Source: Deinococcus aerophilus
Lineage (GTDB): Bacteria; Deinococcota; Deinococci; Deinococcales; Deinococcaceae
Direction: 5' to 3'
Length of the DNA: 36,445 bases
NCBI RefSeq assembly: GCF_014647075.1
Contig: NZ_BMOM01000026.1
Location: forward strand, 1-36,445
Each line of letters starts with the position of its first letter. Position 1 is the first letter of the stretch. Under the pieces are notes generated by a model. It had not been told where the DNA came from. It searched no databases and saw nothing but the letters and a program-made list of their open reading frames with translations. The position numbers and the translations under genes are program-made. Of this stretch, positions 1 to 8,559 are shown piece after piece.

Positions 1-2
1 GC

Positions 3-71
3 CGCAAGCAAGCCAATCTGGAGCTGCTGATCTGGCTCTTTCTCCACCGCTACAACGCGTCATTACCTTGA
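3..71 (+). CDS. C-terminal tail of an unidentified protein (cut by the left edge)
   Basis: Frame 3 is open from the window edge to a TGA at 69-71 and encodes about 22 residues ending in LFLHRYNASLP. An aromatic, basic tail like this would suit the end of a transposase or integrase, but it is too short to assign. No start is visible. A strong rightward terminator lies about 155 bp downstream. Confidence 0.3.
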   Translation, partial: RKQANLELLIWLFLHRYNASLP

Positions 72-513
72 ACCCTCTACCCACTCTGACAGAATGGGCG
101 ACGTTGCGGATCTGGCTGGGGCGATCAGCGTGAGGGGTATTCCACCCTATGGTCGCCGTTGCTGGCCCCTTCCTGGCCTTCCTGTGAACCCGCACAGAAA
201 ACATCGTCTGGAACGTCTGTTTTTTTGGCCATTCTTCTGATTAGACAGAATGGCCATTTTTTGTTCGTTGTGGGCGTAAACAGACCTCGGCGTCACGGCA
301 GATGGGGAGACCGGGCCGAGAAGACTCCGGGCATGTGGACCCCCGCGCGGGGCAGGTCCTCCAGCATCAGGCGGCAGTGGGTTCTGTGGCGGTTCCGGGT
401 CACGGTGTCCGGACCCGCCATCCCTCTGGACCATTCCGTGGGGCACTTTTTCCTGTGGGGCACCTTTTGGGTCAGGACCCATTCTTCACGGCCCTACAGG
501 TGCGCGCAGCGAC
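72..513. other. Intergenic stretch of about 440 bp
   Basis: Apart from the terminator at 227-263, I find no convincing gene here. Several short overlapping frames on both strands are Pro/Arg-rich and look like GC-driven shadows. A 9-bp motif, GTGGGGCAC, occurs twice at 438-446 and 455-463, each followed by a T run. It may be a small tandem duplication and has no obvious function. Confidence 0.4.
227..263 (+). terminator. Intrinsic terminator
   Basis: The arms GGCCATTCT (227-235) and AGAATGGCC (247-255) pair perfectly. The outer T226-A256 pair and an inner TCT/AGA extend the stem. The right arm is followed by ATTTTTT. The T tract follows the hairpin only on the plus strand, so it terminates rightward transcription, presumably of the gene entering from the left edge. 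Confidence 0.75.
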
Positions 514-804
514 TCACGTGCGGCGAAGTTGCCGCAGGCTCAGGAACCCGATCACCAGACTGCCAAACCCGGCGAGGACGATCAGGCGGTGGAGCAGTTC
601 CCCCAGGGCCACGTCCTTCAGATGAAAAACCTGGAAGGTCAATGTTTCGAGCAGATGGGCCGCCCCGAGGATGATGGCGCCGGCCGAGATCCAGGACAGG
701 GCCTTGCCGAACACGCTCCCCAACGTGGAGGTGCGGATCACCACGATCATCCACAGTGCCACGCTGACGAGGATCAGATCCAGAATCAAGTTTACGAGTT
801 CCAT
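514..804 (-). CDS. Small integral membrane protein of unknown function
   Basis: This 96-residue protein starts at the ATG at 802-804. Its ribosome site GGAG lies 8 nt upstream, which makes the longer open frame to 1254 unlikely. It is mostly hydrophobic, with segments near residues 3-23, 36-52 and 72-92, and ends in a positively charged RQLRRT tail. It is probably a three-helix inner-membrane protein. The central helix boundary carries His and Glu (AAHLLETL). It is transcribed divergently from the GGDEF/HD-GYP gene, about 230 bp away. I do not recognise a family. Confidence 0.65.
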   Translation of the reverse strand: MELVNLILDLILVSVALWMIVVIRTSTLGSVFGKALSWISAGAIILGAAHLLETLTFQVFHLKDVALGELLHRLIVLAGFGSLVIGFLSLRQLRRT

Positions 805-1033
805 GCGTGCTCCAGGTGGGGGCGAGAAGAAGGGGCACATCAGCACAACGACCCCAGCAGGCGTACTCCCCGGAGTGCGGCAGGCCGTCGCTGCCGACCT
901 GGACCCTAGCTGAGCCAGTCTGCCAGAATCCTGACAGACCGCGCCAGAGGCGAGCCAGCCGTCTCGCCTAAACGCGGGGCCACCCGGGAGGATGTCAGAG
1001 TTGCGTGAGGGCTGCCCAGGTATCCTGGATGCC

Positions 1034-3355
1034 ATGATGTCTGGTCCGGGTATGGACTCCGGGGGGTCAGCTGCGCCCCCGGACGCTCCCGCCAGGGTAC
1101 AGGCCCGGCCCGGCCTGACCCTGGCGGCGCTGGGCCGCTGGACGTTGTTTGTCGGGACCCTGCTCACCGCAACACTCGGCATCTTCGCCGTTCGTCTGGG
1201 AGACCATGACCGGGTGACCATCATGCTGCTCGCCGATGCCGGCAGCGCCATCAACCGCCACCGCGCCCTCGAGTGGCAGGGCCTCGCTGCCCAGACCCGA
1301 ACTCAGGACCTCCTCTCGTCGGCGGAAGACAGCCAGCAGCGACTGCAGCGCGTATGGAACAGGCTTGAGCAGGTCCACACCCGGGAACACGCTGGAGTGC
1401 TGCTCGCGCTGCGGCCGCTGCGCACTCCTCGGTTCCACGCCGAGGAGACACTGATGCGCCGGCTCTTCTCGGAGCTGCTTTCGGTCGTTGGAGAAGAGCG
1501 TGCACTCTTCGGCCCGTCTTCCGCCGACACCCGGAGTCTCGAGATCGAGCGCATCAGCCGCATCTCCGAGCGCCTGGAGATCCTGATCGAGCGCATGCGT
1601 GTGGAGCGGGAAATGGAAGCGGAACGCATGCTGGCGACCGCGATGCACCTGTTTCTCCTTACCCTGCTGGCCGGGGTGGGCACCCTGGTCCTCTTCATAC
1701 GGCGGTTCCAAGACGTTCAGCACCTGACAGGTCAGCTTCGGCGGGACCGTCAGGAAGCGCGGGAACGCGAAACGCGCGATTCCCTCACCGGCGTGTGGAA
1801 CCGTCTGGGTCTGCAGGCCACCTATGACCTGCACTGGAGCGCAACAGAGTGCATGGTGGTGATGCTTGACCTCAACCGGTTGAAGACGGTCAACGACACC
1901 GGTGGCCACGCTGCTGGCGACGTCTATCTGCGCAAGACGGCCCAGGCATTGACGGCGGCCACGCCGTTTCCGGGTGAGGTGGCCCGCTGGGGCGGAGACG
2001 AGTTCGTGGTGCTGTTGCCGGGCAGCAGTGAGGACGTGGCCCACCGGCTGGCCCGGCAGGCCATGCACGCCATCGGCGAAGTCGACGGCCTACCGCCCTT
2101 TGCGTATGGCCTCGCCGTGGCCCCACCGGCGCGACCGCTGCAGCGGGCCCTGGCACTGGCCGACGCGGCGATGTATGAACACAAGGACCGGCAGCGGCAG
2201 CGCCTCAGTCCGGCAACCGACCCGCGCACGGGAATCACGGTGGAGGAGTTCTCGGTGCGGCTGGAACAGCTGGAAACGCCCCAGCAGGTGCTCGGGGTGG
2301 GCCTGCCTCTGGTCCGGGATCTGCTGGGCTTCACGGTGGCCATCTACCTGGAACGTGCCGACGACGTCTTTACGCTGCGGCACCTGCTGGCTCCTTCCCC
2401 GGCCACCGGGCCGGTGGCCCAGCTGGGGGACCGTTACCGGGGCGACCATGGCCTGCTGGGCCGGGCCATCAGTGGCGGTCAGTCGGTGTGGAGCAACGAC
2501 TATTCCAACGAGCCCGAAGCCCTGCCGCAGTGGACGGAGCTTGATATCCGCAGCCTGCTGCTGGTTCCGGTGCGCTGCCGCGCACAGGTGCAGGGTGTGC
2601 TGGGTCTGGCACAGTTGCAGACCTGGCAAGCCGTCACTCCGCAGGCGCGGCGGCTGCTCGAGGCTGTGGCCGGTCGGCTCGGCCACGCCATGGAGCAGGA
2701 ACGGGCGGTAGACGCGGCCCGACGAAGCCTGTGGGGTGGACTCTTTGCCCTGGGTGTGGCGCTTGAGGAGCGTGATCTGGAGACTGCCGGGCACACCGAG
2801 CGGGTTCTGACGCAGGCCCAGGCGGTGGGCCGTCACCTGGGGCTGACGCGGGAGGCGCTCGACGCCCTGAGCCAGGGAGCGTTCCTGCACGACATCGGCA
2901 AGCTCACCATCCCCGACGCCATTCTGAGAAAACCCGGCCCCCTCACGCCAGAGGAATGGACCGTCATGAAAACGCATGCACAGCGCGGACATGACATTGC
3001 CCGGCGACTGCCCGACCTGCCCCCGGCCACCTTGACGGTGGTGCGCAGCCACCACGAACGCTGGAACGGTGAGGGCTATCCGGACGGTCTGGTCGGCGAC
3101 GCGATTCCCCTGGAGGCGCGGATCTTCGCGGTGTGCGACGTGTACGACGCCCTGACCCACGCCCGCCCTTACAAGGCCGCGTGGACACCGGCGGCGGCGC
3201 TCGCCGAGATCGAGGCCCAGCGGGGCAGGCATTTCGATCCGGCGGTCGTGGACGCCTTTGTGGCGATGTTCGCTCCGTGCGGTCCTCTGGCGTCACCCGC
3301 CGCACCGCCGCACGGCGCCGCAGAAAGTCCTGCACAAAGAATGCCCGGGAGGTGA
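1034..3355 (+). CDS. Membrane-bound GGDEF-GAF-HD-GYP bifunctional cyclic-di-GMP protein
   Basis: The protein has about 773 residues. Two membrane helices (about 29-52 and 204-224) enclose an extracytoplasmic helical sensor. A GGDEF domain follows, with an intact GGDEF at about 320-324, then a GAF-like domain (about 410-560) and an HD-GYP phosphodiesterase domain with HDIGK near 619 and GYP near 681. It can therefore in principle both make and degrade cyclic-di-GMP. No RxxD inhibitory site precedes GGDEF. The start is uncertain. An ATG at 992 abuts a GGGAGG, a TTG at 1001 is better spaced from it, and ATG 1034 follows a TATCCT box by 7 nt and was chosen as a possible leaderless start. Net activity (cyclase or phosphodiesterase) cannot be read from the sequence. 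Confidence 0.88.
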   Translation: MMSGPGMDSGGSAAPPDAPARVQARPGLTLAALGRWTLFVGTLLTATLGIFAVRLGDHDRVTIMLLADAGSAINRHRALEWQGLAAQTRTQDLLSSAEDSQQRLQRVWNRLEQVHTREHAGVLLALRPLRTPRFHAEETLMRRLFSELLSVVGEERALFGPSSADTRSLEIERISRISERLEILIERMRVEREMEAERMLATAMHLFLLTLLAGVGTLVLFIRRFQDVQHLTGQLRRDRQEARERETRDSLTGVWNRLGLQATYDLHWSATECMVVMLDLNRLKTVNDTGGHAAGDVYLRKTAQALTAATPFPGEVARWGGDEFVVLLPGSSEDVAHRLARQAMHAIGEVDGLPPFAYGLAVAPPARPLQRALALADAAMYEHKDRQRQRLSPATDPRTGITVEEFSVRLEQLETPQQVLGVGLPLVRDLLGFTVAIYLERADDVFTLRHLLAPSPATGPVAQLGDRYRGDHGLLGRAISGGQSVWSNDYSNEPEALPQWTELDIRSLLLVPVRCRAQVQGVLGLAQLQTWQAVTPQARRLLEAVAGRLGHAMEQERAVDAARRSLWGGLFALGVALEERDLETAGHTERVLTQAQAVGRHLGLTREALDALSQGAFLHDIGKLTIPDAILRKPGPLTPEEWTVMKTHAQRGHDIARRLPDLPPATLTVVRSHHERWNGEGYPDGLVGDAIPLEARIFAVCDVYDALTHARPYKAAWTPAAALAEIEAQRGRHFDPAVVDAFVAMFAPCGPLASPAAPPHGAAESPAQRMPGR

Positions 3356-3379
3356 CGTTCTGCAGTTCTCAAGCCGGAA

Positions 3380-3435
3380 CACCACGAATCATCTTTTCAC
3401 CTAACAGGTCTTAGGTGAAAAGATGATTCGTGGTG
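3380..3435. repeat. Perfect 56-bp palindrome (25-bp arms, 6-nt loop)
   Basis: The left arm 3380-3404 is the exact reverse complement of 3411-3435, with loop CAGGTC between. The core reads TTTTCACCTAA / TTAGGTGAAAA. It lies between two convergent genes, 25 bp after the HD-GYP stop codon and 36 bp beyond the end of the minus-strand ORF at 3472. No T tract follows on either side. It could be a bidirectional RNA hairpin or terminator, a mobile-element remnant or a protein-binding site. Confidence 0.8.
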
Positions 3436-3471
3436 CGGTACCGGATCGCCGGCCTCCTGTGAACCAGCTCA

Positions 3472-3843
3472 TCACTCGGCGTGCACCTGGGTTGCGTCCG
3501 GAGTGTCCCCGGCGGGCCGCGCCCGGGTCCGGCTCCAGGCGGCGCGCACCTCTGCGAACACTGCGGCATTCAACCGGCGCACAGTTTCCCAGTCCGCTTG
3601 CCTGGTGGGAAAGTGCCGCTCGAGGCGCTGCTGCACGAACCCGGTCAGCAGCGCCTCGGTGGCCAGCCGGTGTTCCGGGGAGGGTCCCGGCTCCAGCCAG
3701 CGCATGGTCCGCGTGAGGGCCCAGGCGTACACCGCCCGGTCCTGTTCCTGCAACACATTCAGCCGCCCGATCATGTTCAGCAGGTGCCCCGAGTGAAGTC
3801 CCTGTCTGTTCCGGGGCAGCAGTCCGCCGAAAAAGCCGCCCAC
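3472..3843 (-). CDS. Unknown protein at the end of the nrd operon, start unresolved
   Basis: The only canonical start in this frame is the GTG at 3841-3843, giving 123 residues with no good ribosome site. The frame stays open upstream and reads like real protein (for example IPLEYGAFTLPGTP) as far as a CTG at 3970-3972, which overlaps the stop of the preceding thioredoxin-like gene. The full product is therefore probably about 166 residues. It could be made from a non-canonical start coupled to that stop, by a -1 frameshift from the upstream gene, or restored if the sequence has an indel error. The C-terminal half is helical and Arg-rich. I recognise no family. Its position suggests a role linked to ribonucleotide reduction. 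Confidence 0.55.
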   Translation of the reverse strand: MGGFFGGLLPRNRQGLHSGHLLNMIGRLNVLQEQDRAVYAWALTRTMRWLEPGPSPEHRLATEALLTGFVQQRLERHFPTRQADWETVRRLNAAVFAEVRAAWSRTRARPAGDTPDATQVHAE

Positions 3844-3968
3844 ATCCTGGTAAGTCGCGAGGGCCAGGAGGCGGGAAAGCGTGTATGGCGTTCCAGGCAG
3901 CGTGAAGGCACCGTATTCCAGAGGGATGCCTTCCCTGCGCCGGTCCGGTGGAGGGACCTGCGGCAGCT

Positions 3969-4253
3969 TCAGTCCTGTTCCAGCAGAAAGCCCCGGACCT
4001 GACCCAGTCCTCCGGTGTTCAGGAGCACCCGGCCGGTGGACCGGTGAATCAGCGCCGGCGTGCTGCGAACGCCACTGCTCTCCGTCAGCGCGGCAAATGC
4101 TCTTGGCTGCTGCTGGCGGTGCACGACCTCGATCTGGGCGTCAAACTGGCCCTTCAGGGGTCTGGCGAGCATCAACTTCAGGCGCTCGCAGCTGGGGCAG
4201 TGATCCTGGGTCAGCAGCACAAAGGGCGCGGTGGGGCTCCGGGTCTCAGCCAT
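3969..4253 (-). CDS. Thioredoxin/glutaredoxin-like protein, probable NrdH analogue
   Basis: This 94-residue thioredoxin-fold protein carries the redox motif CPSC (Cys19/Cys22). A cis-Pro segment follows later (RSTPALI), and it ends in FLLEQD. The start ATG at 4251-4253 overlaps the nrdF stop by 8 bp, so translation is probably coupled. Encoded directly after nrdIEF, it most likely reduces the C-terminal cysteines of NrdE, as NrdH does in other class Ib systems. The active site differs from classical NrdH, so the symbol is left blank. Confidence 0.8.
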   Translation of the reverse strand: MAETRSPTAPFVLLTQDHCPSCERLKLMLARPLKGQFDAQIEVVHRQQQPRAFAALTESSGVRSTPALIHRSTGRVLLNTGGLGQVRGFLLEQD

Positions 4254-5265
4254 GGCCCACCTGCACACTGGGCTGAAGATCAGGAAAGCCCCCCGCCCAC
4301 AGCGCGTCAATGTCGGCGTCCGTGAGCGGCTCCGTCGCGATTTTGCTGTAGTTGCTGCCCTTGGCGCTGAAGAAGTCGTGGGTGGTGCCGCGCGTCTGAA
4401 TGCCGTTATGAACCACCGGATGGATGGCCTCGTCGGAGAAACTCCGTTCCAGGCCCAGGTTGTCGGCCAGCACGTTGAAGTTGAAGCGGATGAAGCGCCC
4501 CACCTCCCCGGCGAGGTTCAGGTCCGCGTACAGGACCTGGGTATAGGCCAGTTCATTTCTGTACAGCGTCTGCAGGGTCTCGGCGTACCACGCCCTGGCA
4601 TATGCCTGTTCGGGTCCACCCATCGCATTGAACTTCTCCTGGGCCAGCAGCGCCACGTACACGCCGTGCAGCGCCTCATCCAGGATGATCAGGTTGAAGA
4701 TCTCGCCGGCCGAGACCATGCGGCCCTGCCCGGCCAGGTACAGCGGATAGAAGAACCCGCTGTAGAACAGCGCCGTTTCCAGCATGCACGACACCACCAG
4801 TTTCTTCCACAGCCCCAGGGTGGACACGTCGGGGTCCTGGAACACACCCTGAATAAAGGCGATTTTGAACTGCAACTGTGGCTGGGTCCGCACCCATTCG
4901 AAGACCTCACGCTCCTCGGTACTCGTCAGGAAGGTCTTGTTCATCATCGAGTACGAGCGGGCGTGGATGTCCTCCATCATGCCCTGAAACTGCAGCGTCG
5001 CCTTGCGGATGTGGCCGTCCACCAGACCGCGCAGCGCGGGCATGCCCACCTCGCCCTGCAGGGTGTCCAGCGCGTTCAGACCCGCCGAGGCGTGGATGTA
5101 CGTCCAGCGTTCGGCGCTGCTGAGGGTCTTCCAGACCAGGGCGTCGTTGCTCAGCGGGATTTCCTCGGGAAACCACAACTGCGAGGTGTATTTCTCGTAG
5201 AAGGTGGCCGAGAAGCTGTCCTCGGGATCGGACCAGTTGGTGGCGGAAAAGGGTTGGAACGACAT
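4246..5265 (-). CDS. nrdF: Class Ib ribonucleotide reductase beta subunit NrdF
   Basis: The small subunit of about 339 residues holds the dinuclear metal site and the tyrosyl radical. All expected ligands are visible: Asp in LDTLQ, Glu and His in EDIHARSY (whose Tyr is the radical residue), Glu in MLETALFYSG, and Glu plus His in DEALHG. Of two adjacent ATGs (5268 and 5265), the second is better spaced from AAGGAG. It begins 8 nt after the nrdE stop and overlaps the next gene. It works with NrdE and needs NrdI to assemble a Mn-type cofactor. Confidence 0.95.
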   Translation of the reverse strand: MSFQPFSATNWSDPEDSFSATFYEKYTSQLWFPEEIPLSNDALVWKTLSSAERWTYIHASAGLNALDTLQGEVGMPALRGLVDGHIRKATLQFQGMMEDIHARSYSMMNKTFLTSTEEREVFEWVRTQPQLQFKIAFIQGVFQDPDVSTLGLWKKLVVSCMLETALFYSGFFYPLYLAGQGRMVSAGEIFNLIILDEALHGVYVALLAQEKFNAMGGPEQAYARAWYAETLQTLYRNELAYTQVLYADLNLAGEVGRFIRFNFNVLADNLGLERSFSDEAIHPVVHNGIQTRGTTHDFFSAKGSNYSKIATEPLTDADIDALWAGGFPDLQPSVQVGHG

Positions 5266-5273
5266 CATTCTCC

Positions 5274-7361
5274 TTAAACCACGCAGCTCAGGCACTGTTG
5301 CAGGTTAGACTTGCGCAGGCGCGTGTAGTACAGGGTTTTTATTCCCAGGCGGTAGGCGTACAGGTAGTACGCCTGCAGGGTGCGGGTGGTAACGTCCGCG
5401 GGCACGAACAGCGTGCAAGAAATGCCCTGATCCACGTGTTTCTGTGCGGCGGCCACGGTGTCGAGCACGCGGCGCTGGTCCATGTCGTAGGCCTCCTCGT
5501 AATACCACTCGGTCTCGGGACTCAGTCCTGGCATGGGGTAGATGGTCCGGGCCTTGTTGCTCGTGCGTGTCTCCACCCTTTCTGTAATGGGCATGATGCT
5601 CGCCGAGGCGTTGGACACGTAACTGATGCTTCCGGTGGGGGCCACCGCCATCACGAACGAGTGGGCCAGGCCGTGCTGCTTGATGTCCGCGACGAGTTGC
5701 TCCCAGTCGGCACGGGTGGGCAGGGCATGACCGTCAAACAGGGCCGCGACTGCCGACGTCCTCGGCGCGAAGTCCCGCTCCAGGTACTGCGCGAAGTGTT
5801 CGCCGGACTGGTAGCGGCTGCCCCCGAAGCCCCTGAAGACAAAGCCCGTGTCCCGCGCGAGTTCCATGCTCGCCCGGCGGGCGTGGTAGTGCACGGCGGC
5901 AAAGAACACGTCCACGAACTCCAGCGCCTCGGGAGAGCCGTAGATCAGTTCATGACCTGCCAGGTACGAGTGCAGGCCCATCGCGCCCAGGCCCACCGAG
6001 CGCATCTCCTCGTTGGCGCGGCGAACGGCCGGCACCTCGGTGATGTGGGTGGAGCGGGCCACGTTGTCCAGCAGGCGCACCGCCGTGCCCACCACCCGGC
6101 CGATGTCGCCGCTGCCCATCGTCTGCTCGATCACCAGCGAGGCCAGGTTGCACGACACGTCCAGTCCGATGCGGTCCTCGTTCTCGCGGCCGTACGCATG
6201 AAAGGAGCTGGGAGTGGTGGGCTGCAGGATCTCCGAGCACAGGTTGCTCATCTTGATGCTGCCGACGTTGGGAATGGGGTTGGCCCGGTTGGCATGGCCC
6301 TCGAACAGCAGGTACGGGTAGCCGCTCTCCCCCTGCGTCACGGCGATTTCCTCCAGCACCCGGCGCGCCGGGACGCGCTTCTTGCGGATGCGGGGGTTGC
6401 CGGCCAGCGCGTCGTATTCGCGCGTCCAGTCGATGTCGGTGAACTCCCGCCCGGTCTCCTGCCACAGCGAGTGCGGGTAGAACTGGTAGACGTCCTCGCC
6501 GGCCCGCACCTTCTCGATGAAGAGGTCCGGAATGGTGGCCCCCACGCTCAGGGTCTTGAGGCGGGCGTCCTCGTCGGTGGCGATCTTCTTGGCCGAAAGC
6601 GTATCCAGAAAGTCGGCGTGCATCACGCTGAGGTAGATGGCCCCCGCGCCCGGGCGCTGTCCGGCCTGATCGGCGTACCGGAGCATGTGGTCGAGCATCT
6701 TGGCGACGCCGAGTACGCCTTTGGTGACGTTCTGGATGCCGCGCAGGCTCTCGCCGCGCGCCCGCAGGTTGCTGACCTCCACGCCGATGCCGCCGCCCCC
6801 CTTGCTGAGTTCGGCCACAAAGGACAGTGTCTTGGTGATGGAGTCCAGATTGTCGGTGCAATCCTGCAGGAGAAAACATGACACGAGGCGGCCGGTGTTC
6901 GCCTTACCCGAGTTCATTAGCGTGGGCGTGGCCGGGGTAAAGGTCTGGTTCACCAGATGATGCACCAGTTCCAGGGCGCCTTCGAGGGTGCTGGAGCGGG
7001 CCAGCGCGGTGACGGCCATGCGGTCCTCGTAGCGCTCGTACCAGCGGGTGCGGTCCGAGGACATGGCGGCGTACTCGCTGTAGAACTTGTACGCGCCCAT
7101 GAACGACCGGAAGCGGAACTTGAAGCTGTAGGCACGGTCGAAGACCGCCTGCACCTCTGCGTGGGTATAGCGCTCAAACAGCCCGGCGTCCCATACGCCG
7201 CGCTCGGTCAGGAAGCGGATCTTTTCTTTCAGGGTATGAAAGAAGACGGTGTTGGGGTTGACCTTCTCCTGAAAGTAGACCTGCAGGGCTTCGAGGTCGT
7301 GCCCGGGCTGCACCTGCGTGCCGGCGAGGACCCGGTTGTTGAGTTCAATCCAGCGTTCCAT
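5274..7361 (-). CDS. nrdE: Class Ib ribonucleotide reductase alpha subunit NrdE
   Basis: The 695-residue catalytic subunit converts ribonucleoside diphosphates to deoxyribonucleoside diphosphates. Visible hallmarks are the first active-site Cys (RLVSCFLLQD), the radical Cys in MSNLCSE, the second redox Cys in SCNLASL, and the C-terminal CLSC pair that receives electrons from a thioredoxin-like protein. There is no N-terminal ATP cone, as expected for class Ib. The ATG at 7359-7361 is preceded by GGGAG and overlaps the 3' end of nrdI by 17 bp. Confidence 0.96.
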   Translation of the reverse strand: MERWIELNNRVLAGTQVQPGHDLEALQVYFQEKVNPNTVFFHTLKEKIRFLTERGVWDAGLFERYTHAEVQAVFDRAYSFKFRFRSFMGAYKFYSEYAAMSSDRTRWYERYEDRMAVTALARSSTLEGALELVHHLVNQTFTPATPTLMNSGKANTGRLVSCFLLQDCTDNLDSITKTLSFVAELSKGGGGIGVEVSNLRARGESLRGIQNVTKGVLGVAKMLDHMLRYADQAGQRPGAGAIYLSVMHADFLDTLSAKKIATDEDARLKTLSVGATIPDLFIEKVRAGEDVYQFYPHSLWQETGREFTDIDWTREYDALAGNPRIRKKRVPARRVLEEIAVTQGESGYPYLLFEGHANRANPIPNVGSIKMSNLCSEILQPTTPSSFHAYGRENEDRIGLDVSCNLASLVIEQTMGSGDIGRVVGTAVRLLDNVARSTHITEVPAVRRANEEMRSVGLGAMGLHSYLAGHELIYGSPEALEFVDVFFAAVHYHARRASMELARDTGFVFRGFGGSRYQSGEHFAQYLERDFAPRTSAVAALFDGHALPTRADWEQLVADIKQHGLAHSFVMAVAPTGSISYVSNASASIMPITERVETRTSNKARTIYPMPGLSPETEWYYEEAYDMDQRRVLDTVAAAQKHVDQGISCTLFVPADVTTRTLQAYYLYAYRLGIKTLYYTRLRKSNLQQCLSCVV

Positions 7362-7725
7362 ATCGGTTCTGCTCCCTTAACCACGTTAGGATCCGCACGC
7401 GGTCGGCGGCGGTGCCGCCCTTGTTGACTTTTGCGACGACGGGCACGCCGTGCGTCTGGGCGATCACGTTCGCCGCCTGCGCAAAGTTCTGGCCCCAGTG
7501 GTACGAGCCGCTGGAGACCACCCCACGCAGCAGGTGGCCGTGCTGATCGAGAAAGGTGCGCGTGCTGCCGGGCACCTGCCCGCTGCCGAAGGTGTAGGTC
7601 AGCAGCAGGTAGGCGCGCTCTGGCGTCTGCGTCCGCACGTCCACCGCCTCTGTGCCCACCGCTGTGGCCAGCTCCCGCGCCAGCCGCCGCACGTTGCCGG
7701 TCAGGGAGTCGTAGGCGAGCAGCAT
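7345..7725 (-). CDS. nrdI: NrdI flavodoxin-like protein
   Basis: This 126-residue flavodoxin-fold protein supplies oxidant for assembling the Mn(III)2-tyrosyl radical cofactor of NrdF. The FMN phosphate loop is in YDSLTGNVRRLA, and the FMN-contacting loops TYTFGSG and SGSYHWGQNF match the family. The start ATG forms TGATG with the preceding stop, with AAAGG 4 nt upstream. The 3' end overlaps nrdE. Confidence 0.92.
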   Translation of the reverse strand: MLLAYDSLTGNVRRLARELATAVGTEAVDVRTQTPERAYLLLTYTFGSGQVPGSTRTFLDQHGHLLRGVVSSGSYHWGQNFAQAANVIAQTHGVPVVAKVNKGGTAADRVRILTWLREQNRYGTLD

Positions 7726-7931
7726 CACCCTTTCAGTCCGCGCCGACCGCGCAGCTCGGCGTCGAAGAGCTGCAGCTCGGCCGCCAGCGCCCCCACCACC
7801 CGCCGCACATCGGCCTCCGAGAGCACGCCGCGCTCGTTCAGCACGGCCAGCAGCTCCAGCATCATGCCCACGCTGCCCTGTCCCTGGGCCGCGCCCTTCA
7901 AGGCGGCCAGGGCCTGGGGGTTACAGGACAT
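7725..7931 (-). CDS. 68-residue protein of unknown function in the nrd operon
   Basis: The ATG at 7929-7931 overlaps the end of the thioesterase gene by 11 bp, and the stop overlaps the nrdI start, so it is a true operon member by layout. The protein is small and helical (SVGMMLELLAVLNERGVL, then SEADVRRVVGALAAEL) with a basic tail. No Cys or metal motif is present. Two short amphipathic helices could bind a partner such as a reductase subunit. That is a guess from context. Confidence 0.65.
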   Translation of the reverse strand: MSCNPQALAALKGAAQGQGSVGMMLELLAVLNERGVLSEADVRRVVGALAAELQLFDAELRGRRGLKG

Positions 7932-8361
7932 GGCGCCGCTCCATGCGGGGCACGGGGGTGGGCTGTCCGTCGTCGTCCAGCGCCACGAGCACGAAGGTGC
8001 CGGTACATCCCAGTTCCCGGCGCTCGCTGTACATCTGCTCGATGAACAGTTCCACGAGCACGGTCATGCTGCTGCGACCTGTGCGGATCACGCGCGCGAC
8101 AAGGTCCACCAGGCTGCCCTGCGGAATGGGGCGGGTGAACTCCATGGCGTCCAGGTGCCGCGTGACCACCCGGCGGCGGCAGTACCGGGTGGCGGCGATA
8201 AAGGCGGCGCTTTCCATGAGCGACAGGGCCTCGCCGCCGAACAGTGTGCCGTGGTGGTTGGTGTCGCCGGGAAACACCACGTGGGTCACGCGGGTCTCGA
8301 CCGCGTACGGGCGGAGCGGTGAGAAAGGGGGACCAAACGGAGAGTGCGCGGAAGCGTTCAT
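7921..8361 (-). CDS. Hotdog-fold acyl-CoA thioesterase
   Basis: The 146-residue protein resembles the YciA/BACH group of acyl-CoA hydrolases. The motif DTNHHGTLFGGEALSLME holds the conserved Asn/Gly/Gly/Asp-Glu region of the hotdog active-site helix, and a later strand reads HLDAMEFTRPI. The ATG at 8359-8361 has GAGG 8 nt upstream. It is the first gene after the riboswitch terminator, so it should be co-regulated with the nrd genes although no metabolic link is obvious. It may simply have been captured in the transcript. Confidence 0.88.
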   Translation of the reverse strand: MNASAHSPFGPPFSPLRPYAVETRVTHVVFPGDTNHHGTLFGGEALSLMESAAFIAATRYCRRRVVTRHLDAMEFTRPIPQGSLVDLVARVIRTGRSSMTVLVELFIEQMYSERRELGCTGTFVLVALDDDGQPTPVPRMERRHVL

Positions 8362-8445
8362 GAAGTGACCTCGCAGGAAAGCAACAGAAGCAATAGAGCC
8401 GTGACGCCGGTGCCGGTGCAGCACGGGTCAGAAGGGTGGCAACGC

Positions 8446-8480
8446 AAAAAAACGCCTCCGCACGGCCCACGGGGGGCGGC
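8446..8480 (-). terminator. Riboswitch-associated intrinsic terminator
   Basis: On the minus strand a GC-rich hairpin, arms beginning CGCC and ending GGCG with one mismatch and one bulge, is followed directly by seven T. It lies about 80 nt downstream of the cobalamin riboswitch core and about 85 nt before the thioesterase start. That is where an attenuator for the whole operon is expected. Confidence 0.75.
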
Positions 8481-8559
8481 AAAGACGGTAGGGCACAGCT
8501 AGTTCGGCACGGTGGTCATCCTTGGCTCCTACGCGGGAGCAGGCACGAGAGGACGTGGA

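Noticed and set aside
5298..6881. A 527-codon open frame on the plus strand opposite nrdE
   Set aside because: nrdE on the other strand has every catalytic motif; this frame has none.
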